A stretch of 64,000 bases of DNA from an uncultured Lachnospiraceae bacterium (GTDB lineage Bacteria; Bacillota; Clostridia; Lachnospirales; Lachnospiraceae), in the NCBI GenBank assembly GCA_948470335.1, contig CAOKOL010000004.1:88259-152258 (forward strand). The letters run 5' to 3'. The stretch's first letter is position 1; each line of letters opens with the position of its first letter. The notes beneath the pieces are model-generated. The model was given only the letters and a program-made list of their open reading frames with translations, ran no database searches and was not told where the DNA came from. Below are positions 36,859 to 45,276 of this stretch, one piece after another. A program made the translations under genes and the position numbers.

Positions 36859-38298
36859 TTACGCCTGCTTCTCCACAAACCGGATATAATCTGTTATCGC
36901 TTTCTCCTGTTCCCGGTCAAGCAGCGTCTCCGGCGCCTCGGAAAGAATCCGAACCACCCGCTCATGGGCTCTCTGGGCCGCGTCTTTCTTCCCTTCCGCT
37001 TCCCAGGCTTCTATCGTAGCCCAGTCGGATACGGTAGGCTGCCAGTAATCATGCATATAATCCAGCGTATTGTCCGACAGCAGGAAATCCTGACCCACGC
37101 CGGCCTCCGTCAGCTCGCTCAGATCCCAGCGCTCCTCGTCCAGACGCATTCCTTTTACCATCCAGCGGACACGGCCGATCAGCTCATCGTCCAGCACGGT
37201 CTTTTCCAGAGACGAGGTTAAAAGTCCGGCCAGAGAGCTTACGGTCTGGCTGGTCAGATTCACGCCGGCCAGAGCAGAGAACAGGAAGCTCTGCATCGTT
37301 TCCATCCCCGCCTGGAAATCACAGACTTTAGAGCTGGTGACGCCGGTCTGGGCACGGGCCGGAAGGTGATAAAAATGCTTAAACATCTGAATTGATGTGG
37401 CCAGCATCAGCGCCGTATCGGGGCTTGCGCATTCCCAGGTGGCATAGCGCAGATTGCCGTATGTAAGAGACGCCGACATCACCACCGGAACGCCGGGTTT
37501 TACCAACTGGGCATAGACCAGGCATCCCAGCATTTCCGCAATGGACAGAATCACCGTGGATATCAGGAAAATCGGGGAGGTGATCCCGGTCATGGGCGCG
37601 GACACGATAATAATCGGCTGATTGCGCTTCGCATACGTCCGGATGCCGTCACAGACAAACTGAGACACCAGATACGGCGAATTCGGGCAGACCGCATGCC
37701 AGGTCAGATAATGCTCCTCAAGATATCCCATCTTTCCATAGGCAATATCAAACAGTTTCAGCACTTCTTCCTTTTTTTCCACGGTTTCCAGCTCCATGGG
37801 GCTTAAAATGGGCTTGGAACATTTCTGCATGGCATTGTGGGTCAGATACAGACCCTTTACCCGTTCCGGCACATCGCCGGGGCTTAACGGCTGAAAGCCG
37901 CCGATATTTACATTTTCACAGTGCTGATACAACGTCTGCAGATCTCCGCAGTCTTTCAGCGTGGGAGCATGGCGCCGGCCGTCATGATCCAGCACAAATA
38001 CCTCTCCGCCTGCCGGATGAATCAGGATATCCTCTCCCACCGTCACATTATAGTTCGGATCCATGGCTTCCAGAAGGAACGTGCTCGGACACTGTTTCCA
38101 GCTTTTCTCCACCAGCTCTTTCGGAATACGGACTCTCTCGCCCTCTACCCTGCATCCGTGCCGTTTCAGCGTCTCTCTTGCCTCCTCTGACTGAAATGCC
38201 AGTCCTTTTTCCGCCAGAAGCTTACATGCGCTGTCATGAACCCTTTGCATCTCATCCTTTGTCAATGTCTGCACCTGTCCTGCTAAATTCATTTTCAT
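36859..38298 (-). CDS. MttB-family (trimethylamine methyltransferase-like) corrinoid methyltransferase
   Basis: 479 residues matching the MttB superfamily: LLAEKGLAFQSEEARETLKRHG at the N-terminus, and barrel segments PILSPMELETVE, APMTGITSPIFL, GVPVVMSASLTYGNLRYATWEC and RAQTGVTSSKVCDFQAGMET. No in-frame UAG is present, so it is a non-pyrrolysine member. Characterised relatives (MtgB, MtpB, MtcB) demethylate glycine betaine, proline betaine or carnitine to a corrinoid protein. No corrinoid partner or activating enzyme is nearby. Upstream, a kinase and an EamA transporter point to quaternary-amine use. Substrate unknown. The leader holds a conserved hairpin. Confidence 0.88.
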   Translation of the reverse strand: MKMNLAGQVQTLTKDEMQRVHDSACKLLAEKGLAFQSEEARETLKRHGCRVEGERVRIPKELVEKSWKQCPSTFLLEAMDPNYNVTVGEDILIHPAGGEVFVLDHDGRRHAPTLKDCGDLQTLYQHCENVNIGGFQPLSPGDVPERVKGLYLTHNAMQKCSKPILSPMELETVEKKEEVLKLFDIAYGKMGYLEEHYLTWHAVCPNSPYLVSQFVCDGIRTYAKRNQPIIIVSAPMTGITSPIFLISTVILSIAEMLGCLVYAQLVKPGVPVVMSASLTYGNLRYATWECASPDTALMLATSIQMFKHFYHLPARAQTGVTSSKVCDFQAGMETMQSFLFSALAGVNLTSQTVSSLAGLLTSSLEKTVLDDELIGRVRWMVKGMRLDEERWDLSELTEAGVGQDFLLSDNTLDYMHDYWQPTVSDWATIEAWEAEGKKDAAQRAHERVVRILSEAPETLLDREQEKAITDYIRFVEKQA

Positions 38299-38315
38299 AC
38301 CTCGCTTTCTCTATT

Positions 38316-38434
38316 AAAATTCCGCAACTCCCCTCCCAAGCCCCCTGTATCTGGGAGAATTTCCAGCCGCTAAAGCGTCTGTAAATCCTCCCGGGGCTTG
38401 TACGGTCCGTTGCTGTTTTTTCATATATCATTTG
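38316..38434 (-). promoter_or_regulatory. Structured leader of mttB, family B hairpin element
   Basis: On the minus strand a 40-base hairpin (38392-38353) pairs GGGAG/CTCCC, ATTT/AAAT, CAG/CTG and CGCT/AGCG, separated by one G-T and two A-G positions. The same scheme with different paired bases is found in each 104 bp unit at 45277-45588. It is followed by GGGAGGGGAGTTGCGGAA and, 20 bases on, the mttB ribosome site. Upstream of it, TCAAATGAT, two bases and ATGAAAAAACAGCA recur before the AraC gene. Nature unknown: RNA regulator or dispersed palindromic repeat. Confidence 0.65.
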
Positions 38435-38466
38435 ACACACATACTCTCTCAAATATTCTTCATCTA

Positions 38467-39741
38467 TTAAAGCCGATCCGACAACTCCCGGATCTCCGTT
38501 TCATGAGTTTCCAGCCATTCCATACAGGCCACATAATGCTGGGCGTAATAGAGATATTCATGGGGATTCAGCGTCGGATCATAAACCACCGCCGAAGTAC
38601 ACCAGCCGTACACATAAGCCGTTCCCTGAATCAGCACTTCATACAGATAGTTCTTTTCCAGCGATGACAGCGGCGGAATTTTCCCGATCTTTACAATTTC
38701 TTCATCATAAAGCCGAATAAACCGTTCCATACGGTCCAGCCGGATCACCCCTTTGGCCGCCAGCTTCCAGGAGGCAAACACATAATGCATGGCCAGCCCG
38801 ATTTCAAACAGGCGGGAATCATATTTCGCCATATCATAGTCGAAGCTGCCGCAGATCGTACCGTCAGGAAGATATTTGAAGTTGCCCGCATGGAAATCAC
38901 AGTGGCAGGGATTCATCTGCATCTGACCGTAATCTTCGGGCGGAATATAAGCCCTGGCACACATCTTTTCAAATACCGGCCATACCGCGTCAAAATATTC
39001 GGTGTACACATTGTCCAGACCCGCCTCCCGGTAGGCTTTCTGGTATCCCAGAAGGGTGTCGGGAAATTTATGGATCAGCTCGTTGCAGGGACTGTCCTCG
39101 CTGTCCATTATATTGTCGCCGTGAAGTCCCTGCGGATCAAAATTCACTGTCGCGCTGTGAAATTCCGCCATACACCGCGCCGCCGACCTGATCGTGGTAT
39201 CCGCCAGCCCTTCTTCGGCCCAATTCGGAATCCAGTCATATAAAACATCTCCGTCCACATAGTTAAACACCGCAAACAGAAATCCTTCTTCCTGGTCCTG
39301 CAGCCGGATGTTATACTGACAATAGGTCTGTCCCAGATTGTTAATCAATGGGGCCGCACCGAATGTAAAGCCGTTTTTCCGGGCGTGAAGCAGAAGCCTG
39401 TGCTCATAAAGCAGCGCATCCAGATTTTTCCCCCTCTTGTACATGCGGAACAGCCAGGTCTGCCGCTCGCCCTCTTTCATCGTGTAAATGCCGAAAGTGG
39501 TATTGATATAACCGCCGAAGATCTGGTACACCTCTGACAGTGTACCGATATCATAGTGCCGCTCCACCACCTCGCGGATCACGGAAAAATAATAGTGCTC
39601 TTTGGAAAGCTGTCTCACCTGTTCCGCTTTTTCCGCCTGTTTCTGCGCCGCCGCATACAGCGCCCCCAGCTCGTCGGCAGATACGCTCCTGTAGTTCATC
39701 ATCTGTTCGGTATGCAGTGTCACAAATTTTTCTTTTGACAT
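38467..39741 (-). CDS. Choline/aminoglycoside kinase-like phosphotransferase
   Basis: 424 residues of the APH/choline kinase fold. A glycine-rich ATP loop lies near FGGYINTTFGIYTM (about 70), the Lys equivalent near LFRMYKRG, and the catalytic loop is HCDFHAGNFKY with the metal Asp in GSFDYDMAKYDSR. LicA-type choline kinases and homoserine kinase-like proteins share this layout. It follows the EamA transporter by 55 bases and precedes the MttB-family gene. LicB, the choline permease beside LicA, is also an EamA-type carrier, so phosphorylation of an imported amino-alcohol is a reasonable inference. Substrate not determined. Confidence 0.75.
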   Translation of the reverse strand: MSKEKFVTLHTEQMMNYRSVSADELGALYAAAQKQAEKAEQVRQLSKEHYYFSVIREVVERHYDIGTLSEVYQIFGGYINTTFGIYTMKEGERQTWLFRMYKRGKNLDALLYEHRLLLHARKNGFTFGAAPLINNLGQTYCQYNIRLQDQEEGFLFAVFNYVDGDVLYDWIPNWAEEGLADTTIRSAARCMAEFHSATVNFDPQGLHGDNIMDSEDSPCNELIHKFPDTLLGYQKAYREAGLDNVYTEYFDAVWPVFEKMCARAYIPPEDYGQMQMNPCHCDFHAGNFKYLPDGTICGSFDYDMAKYDSRLFEIGLAMHYVFASWKLAAKGVIRLDRMERFIRLYDEEIVKIGKIPPLSSLEKNYLYEVLIQGTAYVYGWCTSAVVYDPTLNPHEYLYYAQHYVACMEWLETHETEIRELSDRL

Positions 39742-39796
39742 ACGTGCCGGTCTCCTTTCTTTTTTCCTGTTTTTCCCTATATTATTTTATTTTTGC

Positions 39797-40825
39797 TTAT
39801 GCCGACGCCTCTCTGTCGGCCCGGATACTCTCATAAGAAACAATCAGCGCCCCGGCCAGGATAATAACCACACCGATCACCGTCCCGATTCCCGGAACCA
39901 CCCGAAAGGGCGGCAGCGCCATAAACACCACCAGAAAAGCGGAATAAGTAATATTCAGCGCCTGCGCGGTTCCCACACCTCCGTAAATCATACTGAAATA
40001 CCAGACCGCATAGGAAATTGCCGAACAGCCGGAACCGATCAACAGGATAATCCAGACCGCCGCCCGGTTCCCGGCCAGTCCGCTCAGGAAGGGAAATGCC
40101 TCCGCATTGACATCAAACCCGGCCAGCAGTTCTCCGATGTAGCCAAAATCACCGGTCAGCGCCGAACAGACCAGAATCATCACCGAGAACAGCAGGATAA
40201 AATAAACCCGACGCATAACGGTGGTCACTTCCGGATGGATATCCTCCCGCATGGCACTGTATCCGAACAGCCCTTCAAAAGCATAGCCAAAGGCCGGAAT
40301 CAGGGCAATCAGATAGACAAACCAGGGCACCTTCTCCCCCAGACCGGTCATCACGCCCACGCCGGCAATCGTCACTACAATCCCCGCGAATTTCAGCCCG
40401 GTCAGCTTTTCCTTAAACCAGACCACTGCCGCCATGGCACCCACCACCGGAAATGCCGTGGACAGTGTAAGCGCCAGCGGCGAATTGTAATTGCTTGCAA
40501 TCACATAGGGCACCGCTGCAAACAGCCCGGAACAGACTGCCGCCGGCAGAACCGCCAGAGAATCCTTGCTGAACAGCGTTTTCCAAAATTCCTCCAGCTT
40601 CTTCATTTTCGCCAGAATCACCAGCTCCGAGAGAAAGGCCAGGCAGGAATCCACCAGCGCAATCACCAGCGCACAGGTTATTAACAGAAGCCATCCCCGC
40701 AGAGAACCCGTATCCCCTTTGCTGGCCACATAAAGATTCAGCACATTGTAAAGCAGCAATGCGTTGACCGCCCAGGCCACGCCTGATAAAACACCGTAGA
40801 CGATTCCTTTTTTCATATTGGTCAT
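39797..40825 (-). CDS. EamA/DMT-superfamily transporter (LicB-like position)
   Basis: 342 residues with ten predicted helices in two EamA repeats. GVLSGVAWAVNALLLYN opens the first, PVVGAMAAVVWFKEKLTGLKFAGIVVTIAGVGVMTGLG ends it with the usual conserved Glu-Lys, and the second ends in GTVIGVVIILAGALIVSYES. AGGAGAG precedes the ATG. First gene of the minus-strand EamA-kinase-MttB set. It may import the compound used by kinase and methyltransferase; direction and substrate are inferred only from neighbours. Confidence 0.8.
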   Translation of the reverse strand: MTNMKKGIVYGVLSGVAWAVNALLLYNVLNLYVASKGDTGSLRGWLLLITCALVIALVDSCLAFLSELVILAKMKKLEEFWKTLFSKDSLAVLPAAVCSGLFAAVPYVIASNYNSPLALTLSTAFPVVGAMAAVVWFKEKLTGLKFAGIVVTIAGVGVMTGLGEKVPWFVYLIALIPAFGYAFEGLFGYSAMREDIHPEVTTVMRRVYFILLFSVMILVCSALTGDFGYIGELLAGFDVNAEAFPFLSGLAGNRAAVWIILLIGSGCSAISYAVWYFSMIYGGVGTAQALNITYSAFLVVFMALPPFRVVPGIGTVIGVVIILAGALIVSYESIRADREASA

Positions 40826-41086
40826 GTCTCATCTCTCCTTTCGTTTGGTTGTTGTCTGGCTGTCATCATAAAACCCAAAAGCAGGTTTTTCAAGAAACAG
40901 AACCTGCGTACACCGACATTTTCTTACCTTTTTCTCAAATAGTAAAAATTTGACCATCATATACGTTTTTGCCTCTTATGAAATCCGCTCTTTTTTTATA
41001 TAATATTCACAAAGAAGAAACAGCGGCGGACCATACCGCAAACCCCCGCAAGGGGAACTGTCAGACTAAAATCAGGAGGACGCCAA

Positions 41087-42493
41087 TTGATCAACAGCCG
41101 TTTAAGAGAAAAGCAAAACAGAGTCTGCTATAACTGGGGATTTCAGTTTGCCCTCTGGTGTTCGATACTGTGGGGCATCAGCTATCAGTTTCTGGAAATC
41201 CTGATCACCAGAGACACCTTTTCCCAACTGAAAAAGGCCGCCGGATACCCTTACGCCCAGGGCGCCGCGCTCTCCGCCGTTCTGACAGCCATGATTACGC
41301 TGATCAGCATGATCTGGCTTCTGTTCACCGGAGAAATCCGCGAGATCCGCCGGGCTGCGCTGGCTTCCCCCAAACTTTCCCGCAATTTCCTGGTACAGGC
41401 CGTAACAGGCGGGCTGGCTGCCTGGGCCACCTATGTAACGGCGGGACTTTCCAATACGGTCTTTGCCGTAAGCGGCGTCATGTTTTACCCGCTGCTGGGC
41501 GCTCTGATCGCCCGTAAATATCTGTCGGAACGTATCCCCTCTAAAATCCGGGGCGGTATGCTGATGATCTGTGCCGGATGGGCTCTGTTTTATTTTCCCC
41601 CCGTTATGCGAAGCACCTGGGGACAGAATACCTGGGTGGGCGGTATGCTGGGACTTCTGACAGGCATCGGCTGGGCGGTGGAAGGCGTGACTGCCAGCGG
41701 CACTTCCGATCTGATCGATACCGATACCTGTGTCGCCGTGCGCTATCTGTATGAATGCGTTCTATGGGCAGTCTTTCTTCTCCCCCTTGGCCTGTTCCGC
41801 CCGGAATGCCTGCTCTGGCAGTCTGTCAGACATTTGCTCCGGGACCCCTATTCCATGGGAATTCTGTTCCTGATCGCGCTCTGCCTGTGTTTCAATTATT
41901 TTTCCTGGTACCGCTCCTTTACCCTGATGGGTGTAACGGAAGGTCTGGTAATCAGCAATGTTTCCGGCTTCGCCACCGTACTGACCGGCATGCTTCTGGC
42001 CATCTCCATGCCGTCCTGGACCGAAACCGCCGCATCCTCGATTATGATTTTCGGCATATTTCAGGTTTACTGGAACGGAATCAGCAGCACCGGCATATAC
42101 CGCGGCGTCAATCTGGCCCCTGTGCTTTCCCCTCCTTTTTCACCGGACAGTCCCGAAAAAAATCCGGCGGCTCCGCTGAAAGCGCGCCTTCTGCTGCTGA
42201 TCGCCGCCAAAGGCCCCCTCTGGGACTTCGAAGCGGCAGACCTGCTCAGCCGGCACATCCCTTCGCCCCGTGCCAGACAGAGAAACCGGAACCGGCTGCG
42301 CACCTGTATGATCGAGGCCAGGGCCGCCGGGCTGCTGACCAGCGTGGAGGAGGCCATAGATGAAACGCCTTATTTCCAGACCGGAAAGCTGCTTTCTTGC
42401 TATCAGCTTACGGCTTACGGATATGAACGGCTCGCGCAAAACCGGCTGCTACATCCGGAAGAACAGCCGGCTGAACGGACAGAGAATCCGTGA
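41087..42493 (+). CDS. EamA/DMT-like transporter with C-terminal winged-helix-like extension
   Basis: 468 residues from a TTG start at 41087, chosen because AGGAGG lies seven bases upstream and no ATG serves. Residues 20-330 hold ten helices of a DMT carrier, for instance FALWCSILWGISYQFLEIL and GVTEGLVISNVSGFATVLTGMLLAISMPSWTE. Residues about 360-455 are soluble: KARLLLLIAAKGPLWDFEAADLL, RNRLRTCMIEARAAGLL and LSCYQLTAYGYERLAQ look like a winged-helix domain with the terminal L-T-xx-G segment of PadR/MarR types. Divergent from the first EamA gene. A transporter-regulator fusion is inferred, not proven. Confidence 0.7.
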   Translation: MINSRLREKQNRVCYNWGFQFALWCSILWGISYQFLEILITRDTFSQLKKAAGYPYAQGAALSAVLTAMITLISMIWLLFTGEIREIRRAALASPKLSRNFLVQAVTGGLAAWATYVTAGLSNTVFAVSGVMFYPLLGALIARKYLSERIPSKIRGGMLMICAGWALFYFPPVMRSTWGQNTWVGGMLGLLTGIGWAVEGVTASGTSDLIDTDTCVAVRYLYECVLWAVFLLPLGLFRPECLLWQSVRHLLRDPYSMGILFLIALCLCFNYFSWYRSFTLMGVTEGLVISNVSGFATVLTGMLLAISMPSWTETAASSIMIFGIFQVYWNGISSTGIYRGVNLAPVLSPPFSPDSPEKNPAAPLKARLLLLIAAKGPLWDFEAADLLSRHIPSPRARQRNRNRLRTCMIEARAAGLLTSVEEAIDETPYFQTGKLLSCYQLTAYGYERLAQNRLLHPEEQPAERTENP

Positions 42494-42533
42494 AACCATA
42501 AAAAATCCACACGAAGCAAGGAGAATCCCCTAT

Positions 42534-42644
42534 ATGACAGAAACATTGATCCAAATCCTGAATCTGGCGGCAGGCATTGCGGTGACGATTGTTCTGGCAA
42601 TGATCTGTGTCTGGCATCATTATCATTTTTTTGACAAATTATAG
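42534..42644 (+). CDS. 36-residue single-helix membrane peptide
   Basis: MTETLIQILNLAAGIAVTIV begins a 36-residue peptide with one hydrophobic helix and a His-rich tail (WHHYHFFDKL). AAGGAGA stands about nine bases before the ATG, and the gene lies 41 bases after the EamA-fusion stop, so it is probably translated from that transcript. Its function is unknown; small peptides of this type can be transporter subunits. The promoter-like TTGACA of the next gene overlaps its last codons. Confidence 0.6.
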   Translation: MTETLIQILNLAAGIAVTIVLAMICVWHHYHFFDKL

Positions 42645-42735
42645 ACAGTATCAAATGATTGATGAAAAAACAACAGCTTCCCTCCCAGATCCAGGGGGCT
42701 TGGAAGGGGAGTTGCGGAACTTTAAAGAGTAAAGA
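42631..42735 (+). promoter_or_regulatory. Promoter and short family B leader of the AraC gene
   Basis: TTGACA (42631-42636), 17 bases, AATGAT (42654-42659). Then comes TCAAATGAT, two bases, ATGAAAAAACAACA, as before mttB, followed by CCTCCCAGATCCAGGGGGC and GGAAGGGGAGTTGCGGAAC. Compared with the mttB leader it lacks about 50 bases covering most of the 40-base hairpin, as if deleted. Confidence 0.6.
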
Positions 42736-42747
42736 GAGGAAACCTGT

Positions 42748-44358
42748 ATGCCCTTTAACCGCACGCTGAAATATGCCGACTCACACATGCAAAATTCGGT
42801 TTTCACAAAGGGAGCGCTGGTAATTACCGTATCCCTGGGAATGTTTTCCTACCTGGCTTTTACACAGGCCTACCGCCTGTTTTCGGCGGAAGACGTGGTT
42901 CTGCCGCAGCAGTGGATGATTTTTCTGAATTGCCTGCTGAAATGTCTGATTATGGTGGCTGCAATGGCCCTGCTGCTCTATTTTTATCTGATTCAGGATT
43001 ATCATACGGCTCTGAATGAGCTGATGGATATCTTTTCCGTATCGGAAACCGGACAGACAGAGCATGATCCCTACACCCGGCATCACAATCTGGAACTGAT
43101 CATTGATTCGGCCAGCGGCATCATCAGGGAAAATCAGCTTTATCAGTCCCAACTGGACAGCCAGAAAAAACTGCTGCTCAGCAATTATCTGGTCCGGCTG
43201 ATGAAAGGCAGGGTCCGTGACATTCCGGCCGCCTACGAATCCGCCCGGACACTGGGCATTGATCTGTGTACCGGCCATCTGCAGATCATCATTTTCGGCG
43301 TCAGTGCCGGAGGGGAACGGCCCGCCTCCGAGGAACGGATCGATCAGGTATACGATTTTATTCATCTGCTGATCCGGAATATGCTGCTGGCCGTATTCAC
43401 CGGGTATCTGGTAGAGGTGGACGGAATGCTTGCCTGCCTGCTGCTGACCCCGCCGGGAGAAGCACTGGATTCTGCGGACTGTATCACGGAAATAAAGCGT
43501 ATCTGCGCTCTGATCCGGCAGCTTACCCAGGAACAGGAAGATTATCCGGTATGCATCACGGCCGGAAGTGTCAGCACTGGGCTTTCAGGCATCGAAAAGT
43601 CTTTTTCGGAAGCCATGGAGCTGTTTCAGTATGCCCAGATTATGAACGAAGACGACAGCATCCTGTTCTACCATAATATGGCGCCGGCCCACACGGCCGA
43701 CACCGACGACTATTTCTGGTTTAAAAAAGAAATGCAGTTTATGAACTGTATCAACACGGCGGATTACCAGAATGCGGCCACCGTCTTTTTTGAAATTCTG
43801 GACAGCGAATATCTGAACAGCGGCCTGCCGCTGAACCTGATTAACTGCCGGATGCTGGGACTGATTAACAATATGATCAACGCCCTTGGGAAAATCCGTC
43901 TGACCGTAGACGCAGATTATTTCCAGCGTCTCGATCCCTGGCATGCCATACTGGACTGCCGCTCCGTTCCCGAACTGAAAAGAAAGTCTCAGGAAATTTT
44001 TAACAGCATCAACCGTTATACGGAGAAGCAGAAAAGCCAGTCCTCTCTGGAACGGATGACAGAAATTGTGGAATATCTGAAAGAACATTATCAGGACCCC
44101 AGTCTCTGCGTCACCTCGGCCGCAGAGGTCTTTGAGCTGAATCCCTCCTACCTGTCCAGAATTTTCAAAAAACTGATGGGCATCGGCTTTTCCGACTATC
44201 TGCAATGGATCCGGGTCCGGGAAGCAGAGGCACTGCTGCCCAATAAAAAACTGAGCATCCGGGAAATTTCCGAACTGACAGGCTTTGGCGGCGTCCAGAC
44301 CATGAACAGAGCTTTTAAAAAACACCGGGGAACAACCGCGGGAAAAATGCGGCAGTAA
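42748..44358 (+). CDS. Membrane-anchored AraC family regulator
   Basis: 536 residues. Two hydrophobic helices (about 20-43 and 58-80) are separated by a short loop; a cytoplasmic coiled region and a middle domain (about 160-300) resembling the GGDEF-like/PucR-type domain of response regulators follow. The C-terminal 100 residues form an AraC double helix-turn-helix, with SAAEVFELNPSYLSRIFKKLMGIGFSDYLQWIRVREAEALL and ISELTGFGGVQTMNRAFKKH. Most AraC proteins are soluble, so anchoring is unusual. Placed to control the divergent EamA/kinase/MttB genes. GAGAGG lies about seven bases ahead of the ATG. Confidence 0.85.
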   Translation: MPFNRTLKYADSHMQNSVFTKGALVITVSLGMFSYLAFTQAYRLFSAEDVVLPQQWMIFLNCLLKCLIMVAAMALLLYFYLIQDYHTALNELMDIFSVSETGQTEHDPYTRHHNLELIIDSASGIIRENQLYQSQLDSQKKLLLSNYLVRLMKGRVRDIPAAYESARTLGIDLCTGHLQIIIFGVSAGGERPASEERIDQVYDFIHLLIRNMLLAVFTGYLVEVDGMLACLLLTPPGEALDSADCITEIKRICALIRQLTQEQEDYPVCITAGSVSTGLSGIEKSFSEAMELFQYAQIMNEDDSILFYHNMAPAHTADTDDYFWFKKEMQFMNCINTADYQNAATVFFEILDSEYLNSGLPLNLINCRMLGLINNMINALGKIRLTVDADYFQRLDPWHAILDCRSVPELKRKSQEIFNSINRYTEKQKSQSSLERMTEIVEYLKEHYQDPSLCVTSAAEVFELNPSYLSRIFKKLMGIGFSDYLQWIRVREAEALLPNKKLSIREISELTGFGGVQTMNRAFKKHRGTTAGKMRQ

Positions 44359-44372
44359 CCTCCTGATTCCCC

Positions 44373-44445
44373 AAAAAGAGAGAATCCCATGAAATACAGC
44401 CCGTTCAGGCCTCTGACATCCCATGAGATTCTCTCTTTTTTATTT
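44373..44445. terminator. Bidirectional terminator between AraC and Bax-inhibitor genes
   Basis: AAAAAGAGAGAATCCCATG and CATGAGATTCTCTCTTTTT pair over 19 positions with one mismatch around a 30-base loop. It serves both convergent genes. Confidence 0.8.
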
Positions 44446-44546
44446 ACCGGTTTTGTTTCAGGGAACAAAACTATTCTGGTCTTATTTTTTCAGATACGCT
44501 TTTTTACCGCATTCATTTTTGCGGCTTTATATGCCCGGACTATAGA

Positions 44547-45257
44547 TCAGTTTCTTCTCTTGCCCAGAATCCGCAGCAGATAGATGAAAATGTTGATAAA
44601 ATCCAGATACAGCGCCAGCGCGGAAAATACGGAAGCCTTTGACGCCATGGCAGCGTCATTGCCGTAATACTCGTAGTAAGCCTTAATCTTCTGGGTATCA
44701 TAAGCCGTGTATCCAAGGAAAATCACGATACCGATCATGCAGGCAATGGTCTCAAAGCCGGACAGGTTTAAAAACATGGACAATACCCAGAACACCGCCA
44801 GGAAAATGGCGCCGCCCAGCAGCACGTTGCGCATTCTGGACAGGTCTACCTTTACAAAATAACCGATCATCGCCATCAGGCCGAAATATACGGAAGTCAG
44901 ACCAAATATCATCACCAGGCTCAGCATATCATAGAGCAGGAAATAAACGGAAAACGTCACGCCGTTTAAAACCGCATAAGCCAAAAACAGCCCTCTGGCA
45001 GCCCCCACCGACAGCTTGTGTACCCTGGCCGACAAAAAGACCACCACGCCAAGTTCCGCCAGCAGCAAAATGAAATGACCGTAGGGAACCGCGAACACAT
45101 AAATGATCGCCCCGGTGGCATAGCCCGCTATGGCAGTCAGAAACGTAAGCAGCAGGCCCGCAAACATCCAGGCAAAGGTCTTGGCCGTATAACGGTACAA
45201 CGGCTCCGCGTTGATTTCACTGTAAGTTGTGTAACCGTTCAGATTATAAGATTCCAT
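44547..45257 (-). CDS. Bax inhibitor-1/YccA family membrane protein
   Basis: 236 residues with seven predicted helices. It opens with a short soluble segment and FAWMFAGLLLTFLTAIAGY, and ends with the family's YDTQKIKAYY segment and LYLDFINIFIYLLRILGKRRN. Relatives such as BsYetJ are pH-sensitive calcium leak channels. AGGAGG nine bases ahead of the ATG at 45257 fixes the start. The leader contains the tandem 104 bp repeats, which have no other visible purpose. Confidence 0.92.
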   Translation of the reverse strand: MESYNLNGYTTYSEINAEPLYRYTAKTFAWMFAGLLLTFLTAIAGYATGAIIYVFAVPYGHFILLLAELGVVVFLSARVHKLSVGAARGLFLAYAVLNGVTFSVYFLLYDMLSLVMIFGLTSVYFGLMAMIGYFVKVDLSRMRNVLLGGAIFLAVFWVLSMFLNLSGFETIACMIGIVIFLGYTAYDTQKIKAYYEYYGNDAAMASKASVFSALALYLDFINIFIYLLRILGKRRN

Positions 45258-45276
45258 AAAAATACACCTCCTATTC

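Noticed and set aside
36859..38298. Pyrrolysine-containing MttB
   Set aside because: The frame has no internal TAG and is complete at the length of non-pyrrolysine members.
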